From contig CM035351.1 in NCBI GenBank assembly GCA_020137815.1, positions 9,127,100 to 9,191,099 on the forward strand: DNA of 64,000 nt. The letters run 5' to 3'. A program made the translations under genes and the position numbers. The stretch's first letter is position 1. Every line of letters starts with the position of its first letter. Shown here in pieces: positions 1 through 12,672 of this stretch. The notes under the pieces were generated by a model. That model searched no databases and had not been told where the DNA came from. It worked only from the letters and a program-made list of their open reading frames with translations. Origin of the DNA: Hormiphora californensis. Its lineage: Eukaryota; Ctenophora; Tentaculata; Cydippida; Pleurobrachiidae.

Positions 1-1780
1 TCATCTAAGTCATCACTCCTCTCTCAATCTCTCCGCTCAGACACCTGCTCAGTCAATCATTTCTCTCTCTCCTCTCGCGACCTTACCAGACTTGTTATTC
101 TATACTTCTGCTGCGTGCGATCTCTCCTTCCTACTCTCGACCGGCTACTCGTCGTAACTAATGGGAGCCACTAACTTCCCCGTCTCCGAAGATGAAATAG
201 TTACTTCTCGGCCGGAAAGCCGTCCTCAGAATCACCATCTTCCACGGCGCCCTCTCTTACCATCCCCTCCCTTCGTCACACTTGTTGTTCTCATAGTCTC
301 GTCATCCGATCGTCCTCAGTCATCCGTGTACCCAGATAAATCTCGAATTTTCTAACTGTTTTAATCATAAACTCCCAAATCTGCTATTCTCGAAATCTCG
401 GAATCACAGTGCAAAAAGTACTCGTCCCATCTCTCCATCTCAGTCACTCAATACTCACACTGCTCCTCCTTTACTCAGCCCCTCGTTCCTCTCTCATTCC
501 CCTCTCTCCTCGTATCTACAGTCTTGGCATCTCCCTTCCCTCGGTCCCTCTCCATCTCATCTATCTCTCTCATCCCCCCCGCGTTTGAACAATCCGTAGT
601 CTCTCGCTCCTCCTCATCTCTCCTCTAACCCTCTCTTCCAAACCCTCCAATATCACACTTCCACATTCTCCCTCTCTCGCCCTTCAGCCTCGTTTTCTCC
701 ATGCGCTTTGTCTCTATCCTTCTTCAATCTGCTTCTAATATGTTTCTGTCTTTTCCTCTTCTTGGGAGTTCGTATTCTCTTTCTTCTTCCTCCTTTCTTC
801 TTCTTCTTCCTTTTCTCAGGTCTATCTATATGTTTCCTGTTTCTTCTTCCACATTTTTCCTAGTTCTTTTCTCCATCTTTTTTTTTTTTTTTTGTTTTTT
901 TTTTTTTTCTATTCTATCCTCGTTCTTCGAGTCATATGTTTTCTTATCTTTCTTTCTTCATTTTCTCTCGCATGATTTCGACGTTCCTTTGTTTCTCCCG
1001 TTTTCTTTCTGTTTTCACTTCCTCTTCTCCCCCGTCACTTTCCTTCTAATGTTTCCTCCTCGTCTATCTGCTTTATATTTTTTTCTTCTCGGTTTCTTTT
1101 CTCTCTCCATTCCCTCGTCTTTCCTTCTTCTCATACAGTCCCGGTGTCGAGTTGTTCCGTTCCGATCTCTCTTCATCATTCTCATTCTCACTCTTTCCTC
1201 CTCCCATCATCATCTCTTTTCCTGTCCTTTCTCTCGATCCCAATCACCCAAGTACTCCACCAGTTTCCTATCTCACAGGCCCTCTAACACCTCGTCTAGT
1301 CATCATTCTCCTTCTTTCTAGTTTCTCTCTTGTCTCTCTCCTCCCTCGTCTTGAACGGTCCCTCCTTTCTTCCTCTCCACCTCCTCCGTGTTGTGTTCTC
1401 CTCTCCTCCTCTCAGTTCTCACTTCCTTCTCTCCGAATTGGTCTCTATGTCTGCCCTATCAAACGCCTCTAACGTCGCCACCATTTTCACTCTTTCTTTC
1501 TTCTCAATTTCGGCTACCTTCGTCTTCTGCCTTCAGAAGTCTTTCTCCTCATCTGTGCGTCTTGTCATCCCTCCATCTAAATGTGCACGTGACGGCCTCG
1601 ACGTACCAGTCTTTCATTCATCCCTCCCTCTTCCGGTGCCTAGATCACTTCATCTCACTCATTCTCTCTAGAATTCTCAATTTCACTTCGTTTCTTCTCC
1701 ATCTCTTCTCGTTCGCTATCATCTACCGTTCGTGTATCGATCGCGTGTCTTGATTCGCTCCTCCTCATCTCTCGTCCCTA
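1..1780. other. Pyrimidine-rich sequence without a supported gene
   Basis: The plus strand is strongly C/T-biased but still contains scattered purines, grading into the almost pure pyrimidine tract that follows. Open frames here translate into Ser/Phe/Leu/Pro-rich low-complexity protein with no recognisable domain, as expected from composition. I see no splice-site-bounded conserved exon, RNA gene or promoter that I would defend. Confidence 0.7.
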
Positions 1781-4700
1781 AACTCCTAGTCTCGGACTTT
1801 CATGTTTCCCCCTTTCCCCCTTTACCCCTCCCCCTTTCTCCCCCCCTTTTTTTCTTTTCCCCCCCTTTTCCCCCCCTTTTTTTTTCCCCCCTCCCCCCCC
1901 CCCCCCCTTTTTTCCCTCCCTTCCCTCCCCCCTTTCTCCCTTCCCCCCCCCCCTTTTTCCCCTTTTTCCCCCTCCCCTTTTCCCCCCCCCCCCCCCCCCC
2001 CCCCTTTCCCCCCCCCTTTCCCCCTTTTCCCCCTCCCCCCCCCCCCTCTTTTTTTTCCCCCCCGTCCCTCTTTCTCCCTCCCCTTTTTTTCCCCTTTCCA
2101 CCTTTTTTCCCCCCTTCCCCCTTTTTCCCCCCCTCTTTTCCCCCCCCTTTCCCCCCCCTCCCCCCCCATTCCCCCCTCTTCTCCCTTTCCTCTCTCCGTT
2201 TCCTTTCCCCTCCTTTCCCTTTTCCCTTTCCCTTAAACCCCTTTCTCCTCCTCTTGTTTTTCTTTTTTTCCCTTTCCTTCCCCCTTTTCCCTCCTTCGTC
2301 CCCTTTCTCCTTTTTCCCCCCCCCCTTTTCTCCGCTTCCTCCCTCCGGTTCCCCCCTCTTCCCCTTTTTTTCTCTCCCCTTTCCCTCTCTCTAGGTCTTC
2401 ATCCTCCTTACTCTTCTCCTCCCCCCCTTTCTCTCCTCTCCCTTTCTCTCTCCCTTCTCTCTCCGTCTTCCCTCCCTCTCTTCTCTCCCCCCTTCTCGTC
2501 CCTCCTCTTCATCTCCCTCTCTATTTCTTCGTTTTTTCCTCTTTCTCCCTCTTCCCTTTCTCTTTTCCCCCCTCCCCTCACCTCTTCCTCTCTGGGTCTC
2601 CTCTTCGCCCTCTTTCTCCTTTCTTCCCTCTTCTCTTCCCTTTCTTCTTCCTCTCTTCCTCCTCTCTCTTCCCTCCCTTCCTCTTTCCCTCTTCTCCCTC
2701 CTTCGCTCTTCCCTCTCTCTCTTTCCCCTTTCCCTCTTTCTCGTTTCTCTCCCTCCGGGTTTCTTTCCCTTCTCTCCCTCTCCTCTCTCCTTCTCTCCCC
2801 CTTTTCCCCCGCTCTCTCTCTCCTCCTTTCTTCCTCCTCTCTCTTCCCTTCTCCCCCTCTTCTTCCTCTTCCCTCTCTCCTTCTTCTCTTTTCTCTCTCC
2901 TTCCCCCCTTTCCTTCCTTCCCCTCCTCTCATTTCCTTCTTCTCTTCTCTCCTTCTTCCTTCTTTCTCTCTCTCTCTTTTCCTCTCTCCCCCTCCTCGCC
3001 TCTCTCCCTCTTTCTCCCTTCCCCCTTTTTCCTCCCTCTCTTCCCTCTCCCTCCTCCCCTCTCTCCTTCTCCCTCTTCTTCTCTCTCTCCCTCCCCCCTC
3101 TCTTCTTCTCCTCTTCTCCTCTCTTCCTCTTCCTTCTCTTCCTCCTCTTTCCCCTCGTCCTCCCCCTCCCATCCCTCTCTCTCCTTCTTCTCTCCCCTCT
3201 TCCTCCCGTCTCCTCCCTCCATTTTCTCTTCCTTTTCCCTTCTCTCTTTCTCTTCCTCCCTCTCTCCTTCTCTCTTCTTCCTCTCTTCTCTTCCCTCTCC
3301 TCTCCCCTTCCTCTCTCCTTCTCTCCCCTTCTTCCCTCTCCTTTCTCGTCCTCTCTTTTCCTACCTCTCTTTCCTCCCCTCTTCCCCCTTTTCCTCCTCC
3401 CCCTCTCTCTCTCCCCCTTTTTTCCTTCCCCTCCTCCCCTCTCTTTCCCCCTTTCCCTCTCCTCTCCCCCCTGTCCCTCGCTTCCCTCTCCTCTTCCCTC
3501 TCTCCCCCTTCTCTCTCTTCCGGTCTCTCTCTCCCCCTCCCCCTTTTCCCCTTTTCCCTTCTTCCCCCTCTCTCCTTCCCCTTCCTCCTTCCTCTCTTCC
3601 TTCTTTTTTTTCTCCTCTTCTCCCTCCTCCCGGTTTGTCCCCTTTCTCTCTTGTCCCCTTCTCTTCTCCCCCTTTCCTTGCTCTTCTCCCCCTTTCCTCC
3701 TCCTTCCACTCCTCCCCCTTTTCCTTTTCCTTCTTTTCTCTCTTTTCTTCTACCTCTTTCACTCTTTTCTTTCGTTTTCCCTTCTGTCTCTCGTCTCTCC
3801 TATTCCTAACTCTCGCTTCCCTCTTTCCTTTCCTTTTCTCGTTTCTCTCTTCTCCCTCTTTTCCCCTTCTCTTTTCCCTCTCTCTCCCCTCGTCCTTTTC
3901 TCCTCCCTCTTTTCCTTCCTTCTCACTCCACTTCCCTCCCCTTCTCCCTTTCACCCCCTTTCCTCTCCCTTTTCCCTTTCTTTTCCTCTTCTCCCTCCCT
4001 ACCCCTCCTCTCCTCCCCCCCCTTTTCCTACCCCCTTCCTCTCTCTCTTTTAAAATTTATCCCCCTCTTTCCCTTCTCTTTCCTCCTTCCCCTCTCTCTC
4101 TATCTCTCCCTCCCTTCCTTCCCCCCTTTCCCTCCCCTCTCTTCTCTTTCCCTCTTCCCCTCCCTCCTCCCTCTTCTCCTTCCCCCCCTTCTCTCCCGGG
4201 TCTTCTCTTCTCCTCTCTTTCCCCCCCCCTCTCCTCTTCCCCCTTCCCCCTCTCTTCTCCCTCTCCTCTCCCTGCTCTTCCTTTTCTCTCCTCTCTTCCC
4301 CCTTTTCTTTCTCTTTCCGCCCTCTCCCTTTTTCTTTCCTTTTTGGCTCCTTCTTTCTTCATCTTATGGTTCTTTCTCCTTTTCCCCTTTTCTCTTTTCC
4401 TTTCCTCTTTCTCTCTCTGTCTGCTTTTCTTCCCCCTTTCTTTTTCCTCCCTTTTTTTCCTCCTCTCCTCCCGGTTTCCCCCCTTCTTGTCTCTTCCCCT
4501 TTTCCTCTTTCTCCCTTTTCTCCCCTCTCTCTTCTTCTCGTCTCTCTCTCCTCCCCCCCTTTCCTCCCCTTTCTCCCTTTCTTTTCCTTTCTCTCTTCCC
4601 TTTCTCCTCCCCCTCCCCTCCTTTCCTCCCCTCTTTCCTCTTCTCTTTCCTTTTCCCTTCTTCCGTCCCCCCCTTTTCCTCTTCCCCCCCTCCTCTTCTC

Positions 4701-7700
4701 TTTCTCGTTTTCTTTCCCCCCCCCCTCCTTTCCCTGGCTCTCCTCTTTCTGTCTTTCTCCCCCCTCTCCCCCTTTCCTCCCCCTGCCCCCCCCTCCTCTT
4801 CTTCTCCTTTCCCTCCTTCCCTTTGGGTTTTTTCCCAAACCCTCTTCCGTTTTTTCTTTTCTCCTCCCTCCCTTTCCTTGCCCCTCCTCCCTCCCTTCCT
4901 TCTCCGCTGGCCCCCCCCCTTCCCCCCCCCCCCTTTTCCCCCCCATTCCTTTCCCCTCTCTGTCTCCCCTTTTGGCGTCCTCCTTGCTTTCTTTTTTCCC
5001 CCCCTCCCCTTCTAATTTTTCCCCGGGCCCTCCCCTTCTCTTTCCTCTCCTTTGGGGTTCTCTTTTTTCCCCTTTTCTTTCCTCCCCCCCCTTTCTTCCT
5101 CTTTTCCTTTTTCCTCTCTCCTTTTTTTTTCCCCCTTTATTCCCTTTCTTCTTTTTTCCCTTTCTTTTTTTTCCCTTTTCCCCTTCTTTCTTTTCCCCTC
5201 TCTCTTCTCCTTCCTCCCTCCCTCTCCCCCCTTTTTTCCTCTCTCCTCCCCCCTTTTTGCCCTTTCCCTTTCCCCTCTCCCCCTCCCCTCTCCCCCCTCT
5301 CCCCCCCTCTCCTCTCTCCCTCTTTCCCCCCCCCCTTCTCTTTCTTCCTCCCCCCCTTTCCTTTTCCTCTCTCCCTTCTCCGCCCCCTCTTCTTCTTTCC
5401 TTTGTCTGTTTCCTTCTCTCTCCCCTTTTTCCCTTCTTTCTCTCTCCTCCCTCTTCTCCCCTTCTTTTCTCCCTCCTCTCCCCCCCCCCCTTCTCTCCCC
5501 CCCTCCCTCCCCCTTCCCCCCCTTCCCTTCTTCCCTCTCTCCTCTCCCTCCTTCTCCTCTCCCTCTTTTCTTCCCTCTCCCCCCTCCCCTCCCCCCCCCC
5601 TTTCCCCTCCTTTTCTCCTTCTCTCCCCCTCCTTTCCCCCTCTTTCCTCCCTCCCCCCTTTTCTCCCCCCCCCCCCCTCCTCCCCCCTCTTCTTTCTCCC
5701 CCTCTTCTTTTCCCTCCCCCCTCTCTCTCCTCCTTCTCCCTCCTCACTCCTCTTTTTCTTTTCCTCCCCTCCCTTCTCCTCTCCTTTTTCTTCCCCCTCC
5801 CTCTCCCCTTCCTCCTCTCCTCTTTTTCCTCCTCCTTCTCCCTCCTCTTCTTCCTCCTCTCTTCTCTCCTTTCTCTCCCCTTCCCTTTCCTGTCCCGGTT
5901 CTCCTCCTTCCACCCCCTTTGTTTTCTCCCTTCCTTCTTTCTCTCCCTCTTCCTCTCCTTCTCTTCCCCCCCTCTCTCTTTTCTTTCCTTCCCCCTTGTC
6001 TCTCTCTCCTCTCTCTCTTCCTCCCCTCTCTCCCCCCTTTTCCCTTTTCCCTCTCTCTTCCCCTCTCCTCCTTCTCCTTTCCCTCCCTTTTCCCCCTCCC
6101 TTCCCTCCCCCCCCCTCCTTTCCCCGTCTCTCTCTTCTTCCCCTTTGCCTCCCTCCTCCCCCTTCTCCCCTTCTCTCTCCCCCCCCTCTCTCTCCCCTTC
6201 TTCCCTCTTCTCTTCTCCTTCCCCTCTCCCCTTCTTCTCTCCCTCCTTCCCCTCCTTCTCTTTCCTCTCCTCTCTCCCCTTTTGCTCCTCCTCTCCTCTC
6301 TGCTCTCTTCCTCTTTCTCCCCTCTCCTCTCTCTTTGCGTCTCTCCTCTCTCTTTTTCCTTTTCCTCCCTCCTCTCTCTTCCTCTCTTCCTCTGTTCTTC
6401 CTCTTCTCTCTTCTTCCTCCTCTTCCCCTCTCCCCTCTCTCTTTTCCCCTTCTCTTCTTCTCCCCTCTTCTCCCCTCCCCCTCCCTCTCTCCCTCTCTCT
6501 CTTCTCTCTTCCTTCTCTCCCTCTCCTCTCCTTCTCCTCTTCTCTCTCTCTCGTCCCCCTCTCCCTCTCGCTCTCTCTTCCCTTTCCCTCCCCCTTCCCT
6601 GCTCTCTCTCTTTTCCTTTCCCTCTCTCTCCTCCCTCTCTCTCCTCCTCTCTCTCTCCCCTCCTCTCTTCTTCTCTCCTCCTTCTCTCTCTCCTCCCTTT
6701 TCTCCCTCTCTCTCCTCTCTTCCCTTGTCCCTCGCCCTCTCTTTTCTCTTCTCCCTCCTTCCTCTCTCGCTCGCTCTCTGTCTCCCTCCTCTCTTCTCTC
6801 CCCCCTCTCTCCCTCTTCCTCCCCTCTCCTTTCCTCCCTCCCTCTCCTCTCTCTCTCTCTCCTCGCCTCTCCTCCTCTCTCTTCTCCTTTTTCCTCCCTC
6901 TCTCTTCCCTCTCTCCCCTCTCTTCCTCTTCTTCCTCTCTCTCTCCTCCCCCCTCTCTCCTCCTCCCCTCTCCTCCTCTCTCCCCTTCTTCTCTCCTCCC
7001 TTCCTCCCTTTTCCTCCTCTTTCCCCTCTCCCTCTTCTCTCTCTCCTTCTCCCCTCTCTCCTTCTCTCCTCCTTCCTCTCTCTCCCTTCCTCTCCTCTCT
7101 CTCTCTCTTCTCCCCTTCTCTTCCCCCCTTCTCTCCCTCTTCCCTCTCTCTCCTCTTTTCCTCTCCCCCTTCCCTCGTTTTTCCCTCTCTCTCTCCCCTC
7201 TCTCCTCCCCTCTCCCCCTTCCTCCTCTCCTCCTTCTTCCCCCTCCTGTCTTCCCCTTTCCTCCTCTCCTCTCTCTCTTCTCTCTCCTTTTCCCTCTCCG
7301 TCCCCCTCTCTCTTCTTCCTCTCCCCTTTCTCCTCTCTCTCTTCCCCTTTCTCCCTTTCCTCTTCCTCCCCTTCTCTCTCTCTCTCCCCCTTTCTCCCCC
7401 TCTCTCTCCCTTCTCCTCCGTCCTCCCCCTCCCTCCCCTCTCTCCTCTCCCTTTCCTCTCCCCCCTTTCCTCCCTGTCTCTCTCTCCTCTCTTCTCTCTC
7501 TCCCCTTCTCTCCTCTTCTCTCCCTGTCCTCTCTTCTCTCTGCTCTCCTCCGTCCTCTCCTCTGTTCTCTCTCTCTCTGTCCTCTCTCTCTTCCTCTTCT
7601 GTCTCTCTCTCCTCTTTCTCTCTCCTCTCTCTTCTCTCTCTCTCCTCCTTCCTCTCCCTCCTTCTCTCTCTCTCTCTCCTCTGCTGTCTCCCTTCCTCTC

Positions 7701-10700
7701 TCCTTCCTCCTCTCCCTGTCTCTCTCTCCCCTCTTCTCTCCTTCTCCTGTCTCTCTCCCTTCTCTCCCTCTCCCCTCCTCTGTCTCCTTCTTCCTCTGTC
7801 TCCCTCCCCTCTCTCCTCCTTCTCTCCCCTTCTCCCTTCTCTCCTCTCTCTCCTTCTCTGTCTTCTCTCTCTCTCCTCCCCTCCCTCCTCTTCTCTCGCT
7901 CTTCTCTCTCCCTCTCTCTGTCTCTCTCCTGTCCTCTCTCTTCCTGTCTCTCTCTCTCCTTTCTCTTCTCTCTCTCCGTCTCTCCTTCTCTCCCTCTCTT
8001 CCTCTCTCTCTCCTCTCCTCTCTCTCTTCCCTCTCTTCTGTCTCCTCCTCTCCCTTCCCCTCTCGTCTCTTCTCTCCCTCCTCTCTCTACTCTCTCTCTT
8101 GTCCTCTCCTGCTCCTCCCTTCTCTCGTCCTCTTCTGCTCTCTCGTTCTCTCTCCTCTCCCTCCTCGTCTTCGCTCTCCCTCCTTCCTTCCTCTCTCGTC
8201 TCCTGCCCTCCTCTTCCTCCCTCCTCCCTCTCTTCTTCTCTCCCTCCTCTCCTCTCTCCTGCCCTTCTCCCTTTTCTCTCTCTTCTTCTTCTCCCCCCTT
8301 CCTCTCTCTCTTCTCCTCTCTCCTCTCTCCTCTCTCTGTCTCTCTCGTCTCCTCTCTCTCCTCCCCTTTCTCTCTCCCTCTTCTCCTCTCTCTCTCTCCT
8401 CCTGGGCCTCTCCTCCTTCTCTCTCTTCTCCTTTCCTCTCCTCTCTGCTCTCTCTCTCTCTCCTCTCCGCTCTTCCTTCCTCTCCTGGTCCTCCTCGCCT
8501 CTTCTCTCCTCTTCCTCTCTCCTCTCTCGTCTCTCTCTCCTCTCTCTCTCTGCCCTCCTCTTCTCCTCTCTCTCTGTCTCTCTCTCCTCCTCTCTCTCTC
8601 CCTCTCTGTCCTTCTCTCTCTCTGTCTCTCTCTCCTCCTCCTCTTCCCTCTCTCTCTCTCTCTTCTCTCCTCTCCTCTCTGCCTCTCTCCCTCTCTCTCT
8701 CTCCTCTGCCTTCTCTTCTTCCTCTCCCTCCTCTCTCTCTCTCTCTCTCTCTCCTCTCTCCTGTCTTCTCCTCTCTCTCCTCTCTCCCTCTCTGGTCTCT
8801 TCTGTCTCTTCTCCTCCTCCTCTCTCCCTCTCTCTGTCTCTCTCCTTCCCTCGCCCTCTCTCCTTCTCTCTCTCTCTCTCTTCTTCTCCCCTTTCTCTCT
8901 CCTCTCTCTTTCTCTCTCGTCTCCTCTCTTCTCTCTCCCCCCTCCCCTCTCTCTCCTCTCTGTCTCTCTCTCCCTTCCCTCTCTCTGTCCTCCTTCCTCT
9001 CTCTCTCTCTCTCCTCTCCCCTCTCTCTCCTTCTCTCTCTGTCCTCTCTCCTCGCTCTCTCTTCCTCTCTGTCCTCTCCTCTGTCCTTCTCTCCTCCCTC
9101 TCTCTCCTCCTTCTCTCCCCCTTTCCTTTCCCCTTCCTCTTCTCCTCCCCTTTTTTCCCTTCTTTTCCTCTTTTTTCCCCCTTCTCCTCCCCTCTTTCTC
9201 TTTTCTCTTCTCGTCTCTTCTCTCCCCCCCTTTTTCTCCCCCTTTTCCCCTTTTCCCTTTTTTCCCCTTCTCTCTCCCTCCCCTCCTCTCTTTCTCTTTT
9301 TCCCCCCTTTTTCCCCCCTTCCTGTCTCCCTCTCCCTTCTCTTCTCCTCTCTTCCGTCTCTTTTTCTCCTCTCTCCCTCTCTTTCCCTTCCTCTTCCTCT
9401 CTCTCTTCCTCTCCCTTTCCTCCTCTTTCTCTTCTCTCCCCTCCTCTCCCTCTTCTTCTCTCTTCTTTCTCTCTTCTCTCTCTCTCCTCCTCTCTCTCCT
9501 TCCCCCTTCTCCCTTTCTCTCTCCCCTCCCTTTTCCCTCTCTCTCTCTGTCTCTCTCCTCTTCCCCCCCCCCTTTCCCTCCTCTCCCCCCCCTTCCTCTC
9601 TCCTGTCTTCCGTCTCCCTTCTCTTCTCTCTCTCTCTCTTCTCTCTCTCCTCCTGTCTCTTCTCTTCTCCTCTTCTCCTTTTCTGTCTCCTCTCTTCCTT
9701 CCTCTCCCTTCCTTCCCCTTTCTCTTTCCCTTCTCTCTTCTCTCTTCTCTCCTCTTTTCCTCTCTTCTCTCTCTCTCTCTCTTCTCTGTCTCCTCCGGTC
9801 TCTCCTCTCCTCGTCTCCTTCTCCCCCTTCTCCCCCCTTCTCCCTCCCCTCTCTTCTCCTTCTCTCTGTCCTCCGCCTCTCTTCCTTCTCTCTCTTCTCT
9901 CTCTCTTCTCCCCTTCCTCTCTCTCCCCCTTTCTCCCCCTTCTCTTCCCTTCTCCTTCTTTTCCCCCCTTCCCCCCTTCCCTTCTCTTCCTCCTTCTTCT
10001 CCCTCCTCCTTCTCTCTCGGTCCCTTTCTCCCCTCTCGTCTTCTCCCTCTCTCCCCCTCTCCTTTTCCTCTCCTCCTCTGTTTTTCTCTCTTTTCTCTCT
10101 CCTTCCCCTCTCTCTCTCCTGTCCTCTCTTCCTTCTTCTCCTTCTTCTCTCCCTCCTCTCTTTTCTTTTCTCCTCCCCCCTTCTTTCCCCCTCCTCCTCT
10201 CTTCCCTCCTCCTCTCTTCTTCCTTCTCTCTCTCTCTTCTTCTTCTCTCTTTTCCTCTCCTTCTCTCCTCTTCCCTTTTCCTTCTGTTCTCTCTCCTCTC
10301 TTCTCTCTCTTCCCCCTCTCTCTCTTCGCTCCTCTCTTCCTCTTCTCTCCTCCTCCCCTTCTCTCTTCCTCTCTTCCTCCTCTCTCTCCCTCTCTCTCCT
10401 TCCCTTTCTCCCTTTTCTCTCCTCTCTTTCTCTTCTCTGTTCTCTTCTCTCTCCCTCTCCTCCCCTTTCTCTCTCTCTCTCTCTGTCTCCCCCCTTCTCT
10501 CTTCTTCCCCTCTTTCTCTCTCTCCTCTTTCTCTCTCCTTGCCCCTTCTCCTGTCTCTCTCTCTCTCTTTCCCTCTCCTCTCTTCCCTCTCCTCTTCCGT
10601 TCTCCCTCTCTTCCTTCTCCTTCTCCTCCTCTCCCTTCCCTTTCTTTCTTCTTCCTTCTGTTCTCCTTCCTCCTCCCCCTTTTCCTCTTTCCTCTCTTCT

Positions 10701-11269
10701 CCTTCCTTCTCTCCCTCTCCTCCCCCCCCCCCTTCCCCTCTTTTCCCCCTTTCCCCCCCTTTCCCCCCCTCCTTCTCCTCCTCCCCCTTTCCTCTCTCCT
10801 TCTTCCCTCTTTTTCTCCTCTCTTCTCTCCTTCTCCCCTTTTCCCTTCCCCTCTCTCCCCCTCTCCCCCCTCTCCTCTCCTTCCTCTCTCCTTTCCCTTC
10901 TCTCTCCTCTTCTCCCTCTCCCCCTTTCTCCTGTCTTTTCTCTCTCTTCTCTTCTTCTCCTCCCCCCTCTCCTCTTTTTTTTCCCCCTCCCTTCTCTTTT
11001 CCCTCTTTTTTTCCCTCTTTTCTCTCTTTCTCTGTCTCCCTCCTCTCCCTTTTTTTCCCTTTTCCCCCCCCCCCCTCTCCTCCTCCTTTCCTCCCCTCCC
11101 CCTTTTCTCCTTCTCTCCCTCTCTCCCCTTTTCCCCCCCCCGCTTCCCTCTCTCTTCCCCCTTTTCCTCCCCCTCCTTCTTCTCTCTCTCTCTCCCCTGT
11201 CTTTTCCTCCCTCTTCCCTTCCTCCCCTTTTCCTTTTTCCCCCTTCCCTCCTTTTCCCCTTTCTCTCTC
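1780..11269. repeat. About 9.5 kb polypyrimidine (TC/GA-type) tract at a contig end
   Basis: The plus strand is almost exclusively C and T for about 9.5 kb. From about 6.5 to 9.1 kb it is dominated by noisy (CT)n with CTCTCTC runs; elsewhere it has longer C and T homopolymers. It ends exactly at the 100-N gap. Very long open frames on both strands (over 2,000 codons) are artefacts: all three stop codons contain purines, so a pyrimidine strand has none, and on the complement the stops would need A on the plus strand. It may be a real expanded GA/TC satellite read with errors, or a degraded read end; the sequence alone cannot separate these. Many clean (GA)n/(CT)n arrays elsewhere in the window support an underlying microsatellite. 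Confidence 0.85.
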
Positions 11270-11369
11270 NNNNNNNNNNNNNNNNNNNNNNNNNNNNNNN
11301 NNNNNNNNNNNNNNNNNNNNNNNNNNNNNNNNNNNNNNNNNNNNNNNNNNNNNNNNNNNNNNNNNNNNN
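11270..11369. other. 100-N assembly gap
   Basis: Exactly 100 N residues, the conventional placeholder for a scaffold join of unknown size. The semaphorin exon begins six bases after it, so the 5' part of that gene is expected in or beyond the gap. The pyrimidine tract and the gene may not be truly adjacent. Confidence 0.98.
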
Positions 11370-11375
11370 CTACAG

Positions 11376-12628
11376 AGCTACCTGTTTGTTGGGACTGGTG
11401 TATCCGTATCAAAAGTGATAATATCCCGATGTTTGAGGATCCAGACTCTCAGTCAGATCTGTTGTTACGCATCTCGGGATCCATACTGTGGATGGTGCCC
11501 CTCAGGCGATATTTGTACCAGCCGCTCCTCCTGCGGGTAAGCTGTGTGAGAGGGGATTTAGACAAAGAGGGGGTGAGAGATAGGTAGGAGACTAGTTTAA
11601 TAGAAAGACCGCTGATCTTGATTGAGAATGAAACATAGATGTTAGGAGAGGAAAATATTTGGGCAATTTGGCAGTTAACAGATCACCTCATAGTCAGCAG
11701 GGCAGTTATATAGAATATAGAATAGTACACGTCCCCTCGATAGCCATTTTATCATTTCTCTCCCTCTCGCTCTTTCTCTATCTCTCTCTCTTCTCTCTCT
11801 CTCTCTCCGTTCTCACACAAACTTTCTCGCTGTTGGTTTGTCCGTTTTGTCACTGTTAGGAAAACCAAACACAATTCGGTTAAAAGTTCTGTATAAACGA
11901 TCGGGTTGAATTGTACCGATTGGAGTGTCCCAACAGTGCCTGTATGCATGGTTTGTTGAGTGTGCATGATTTTCAAGTATTTTACACAACACAGGGCTAC
12001 AGGGGATGGTTTTCTTTTTGCGACGAGTCCTGAGAACCAGTGAGTATCGCGCCCCCCGTCGATAACATATTGCTAACGAGCCAAGAGATAGAGATAGAGT
12101 GAGAGACAGAGGGACATAGAGACAGAGACAGAGAGAGGGAGAGTGGAGAAATGCAAATTGTGCAAAATCGTTCCGCAATCAAGTCGCTTTTGCCCGCCCT
12201 CCGAATAAAATCAAATCGTACCCCGCACTCCCCTTATTGAACTCTCCTTTAAGCTATAAATATCAATTGTATGTAAAAATGATCGTTCGTGGCTGCAAAA
12301 TACAATGTTAGCGTGAAAATAGCGCTGCAAAGTGCTTTGCCAGTTTGCAATATTATTAACGTTTCACCCCTCATTTCAGGTCAACTGGATACCTGCTATA
12401 TCTGCAGATGTTACTGATTCGTGCCCTGGTAAGAGAGTTTTACGTGTACCCCCCCCCCCCAACTTTACCCCAATCCTGAGCGCCCTTCCGAAAAAAAAAA
12501 AAAAAAAAAAAAACCCATATTTTGTTTTATGATTCAGCATCTTTTTCTTTCTCCTTTCTCTCGGTTTTCATTTTTCTCTAAAAATATGAGTGTGTTCCGC
12601 TGCACACACACACACCCCAAACCCCACA

Positions 12629-12672
<44 letters not shown>

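Noticed and set aside
3635-11587. Open reading frames of more than 2,000 codons on both strands
   Set aside because: Pure pyrimidine sequence cannot form stop codons on its own strand, nor on the complement except where A occurs. The products are Ser/Leu/Pro/Phe or Arg/Glu/Gly/Lys low complexity and run through the N gap.
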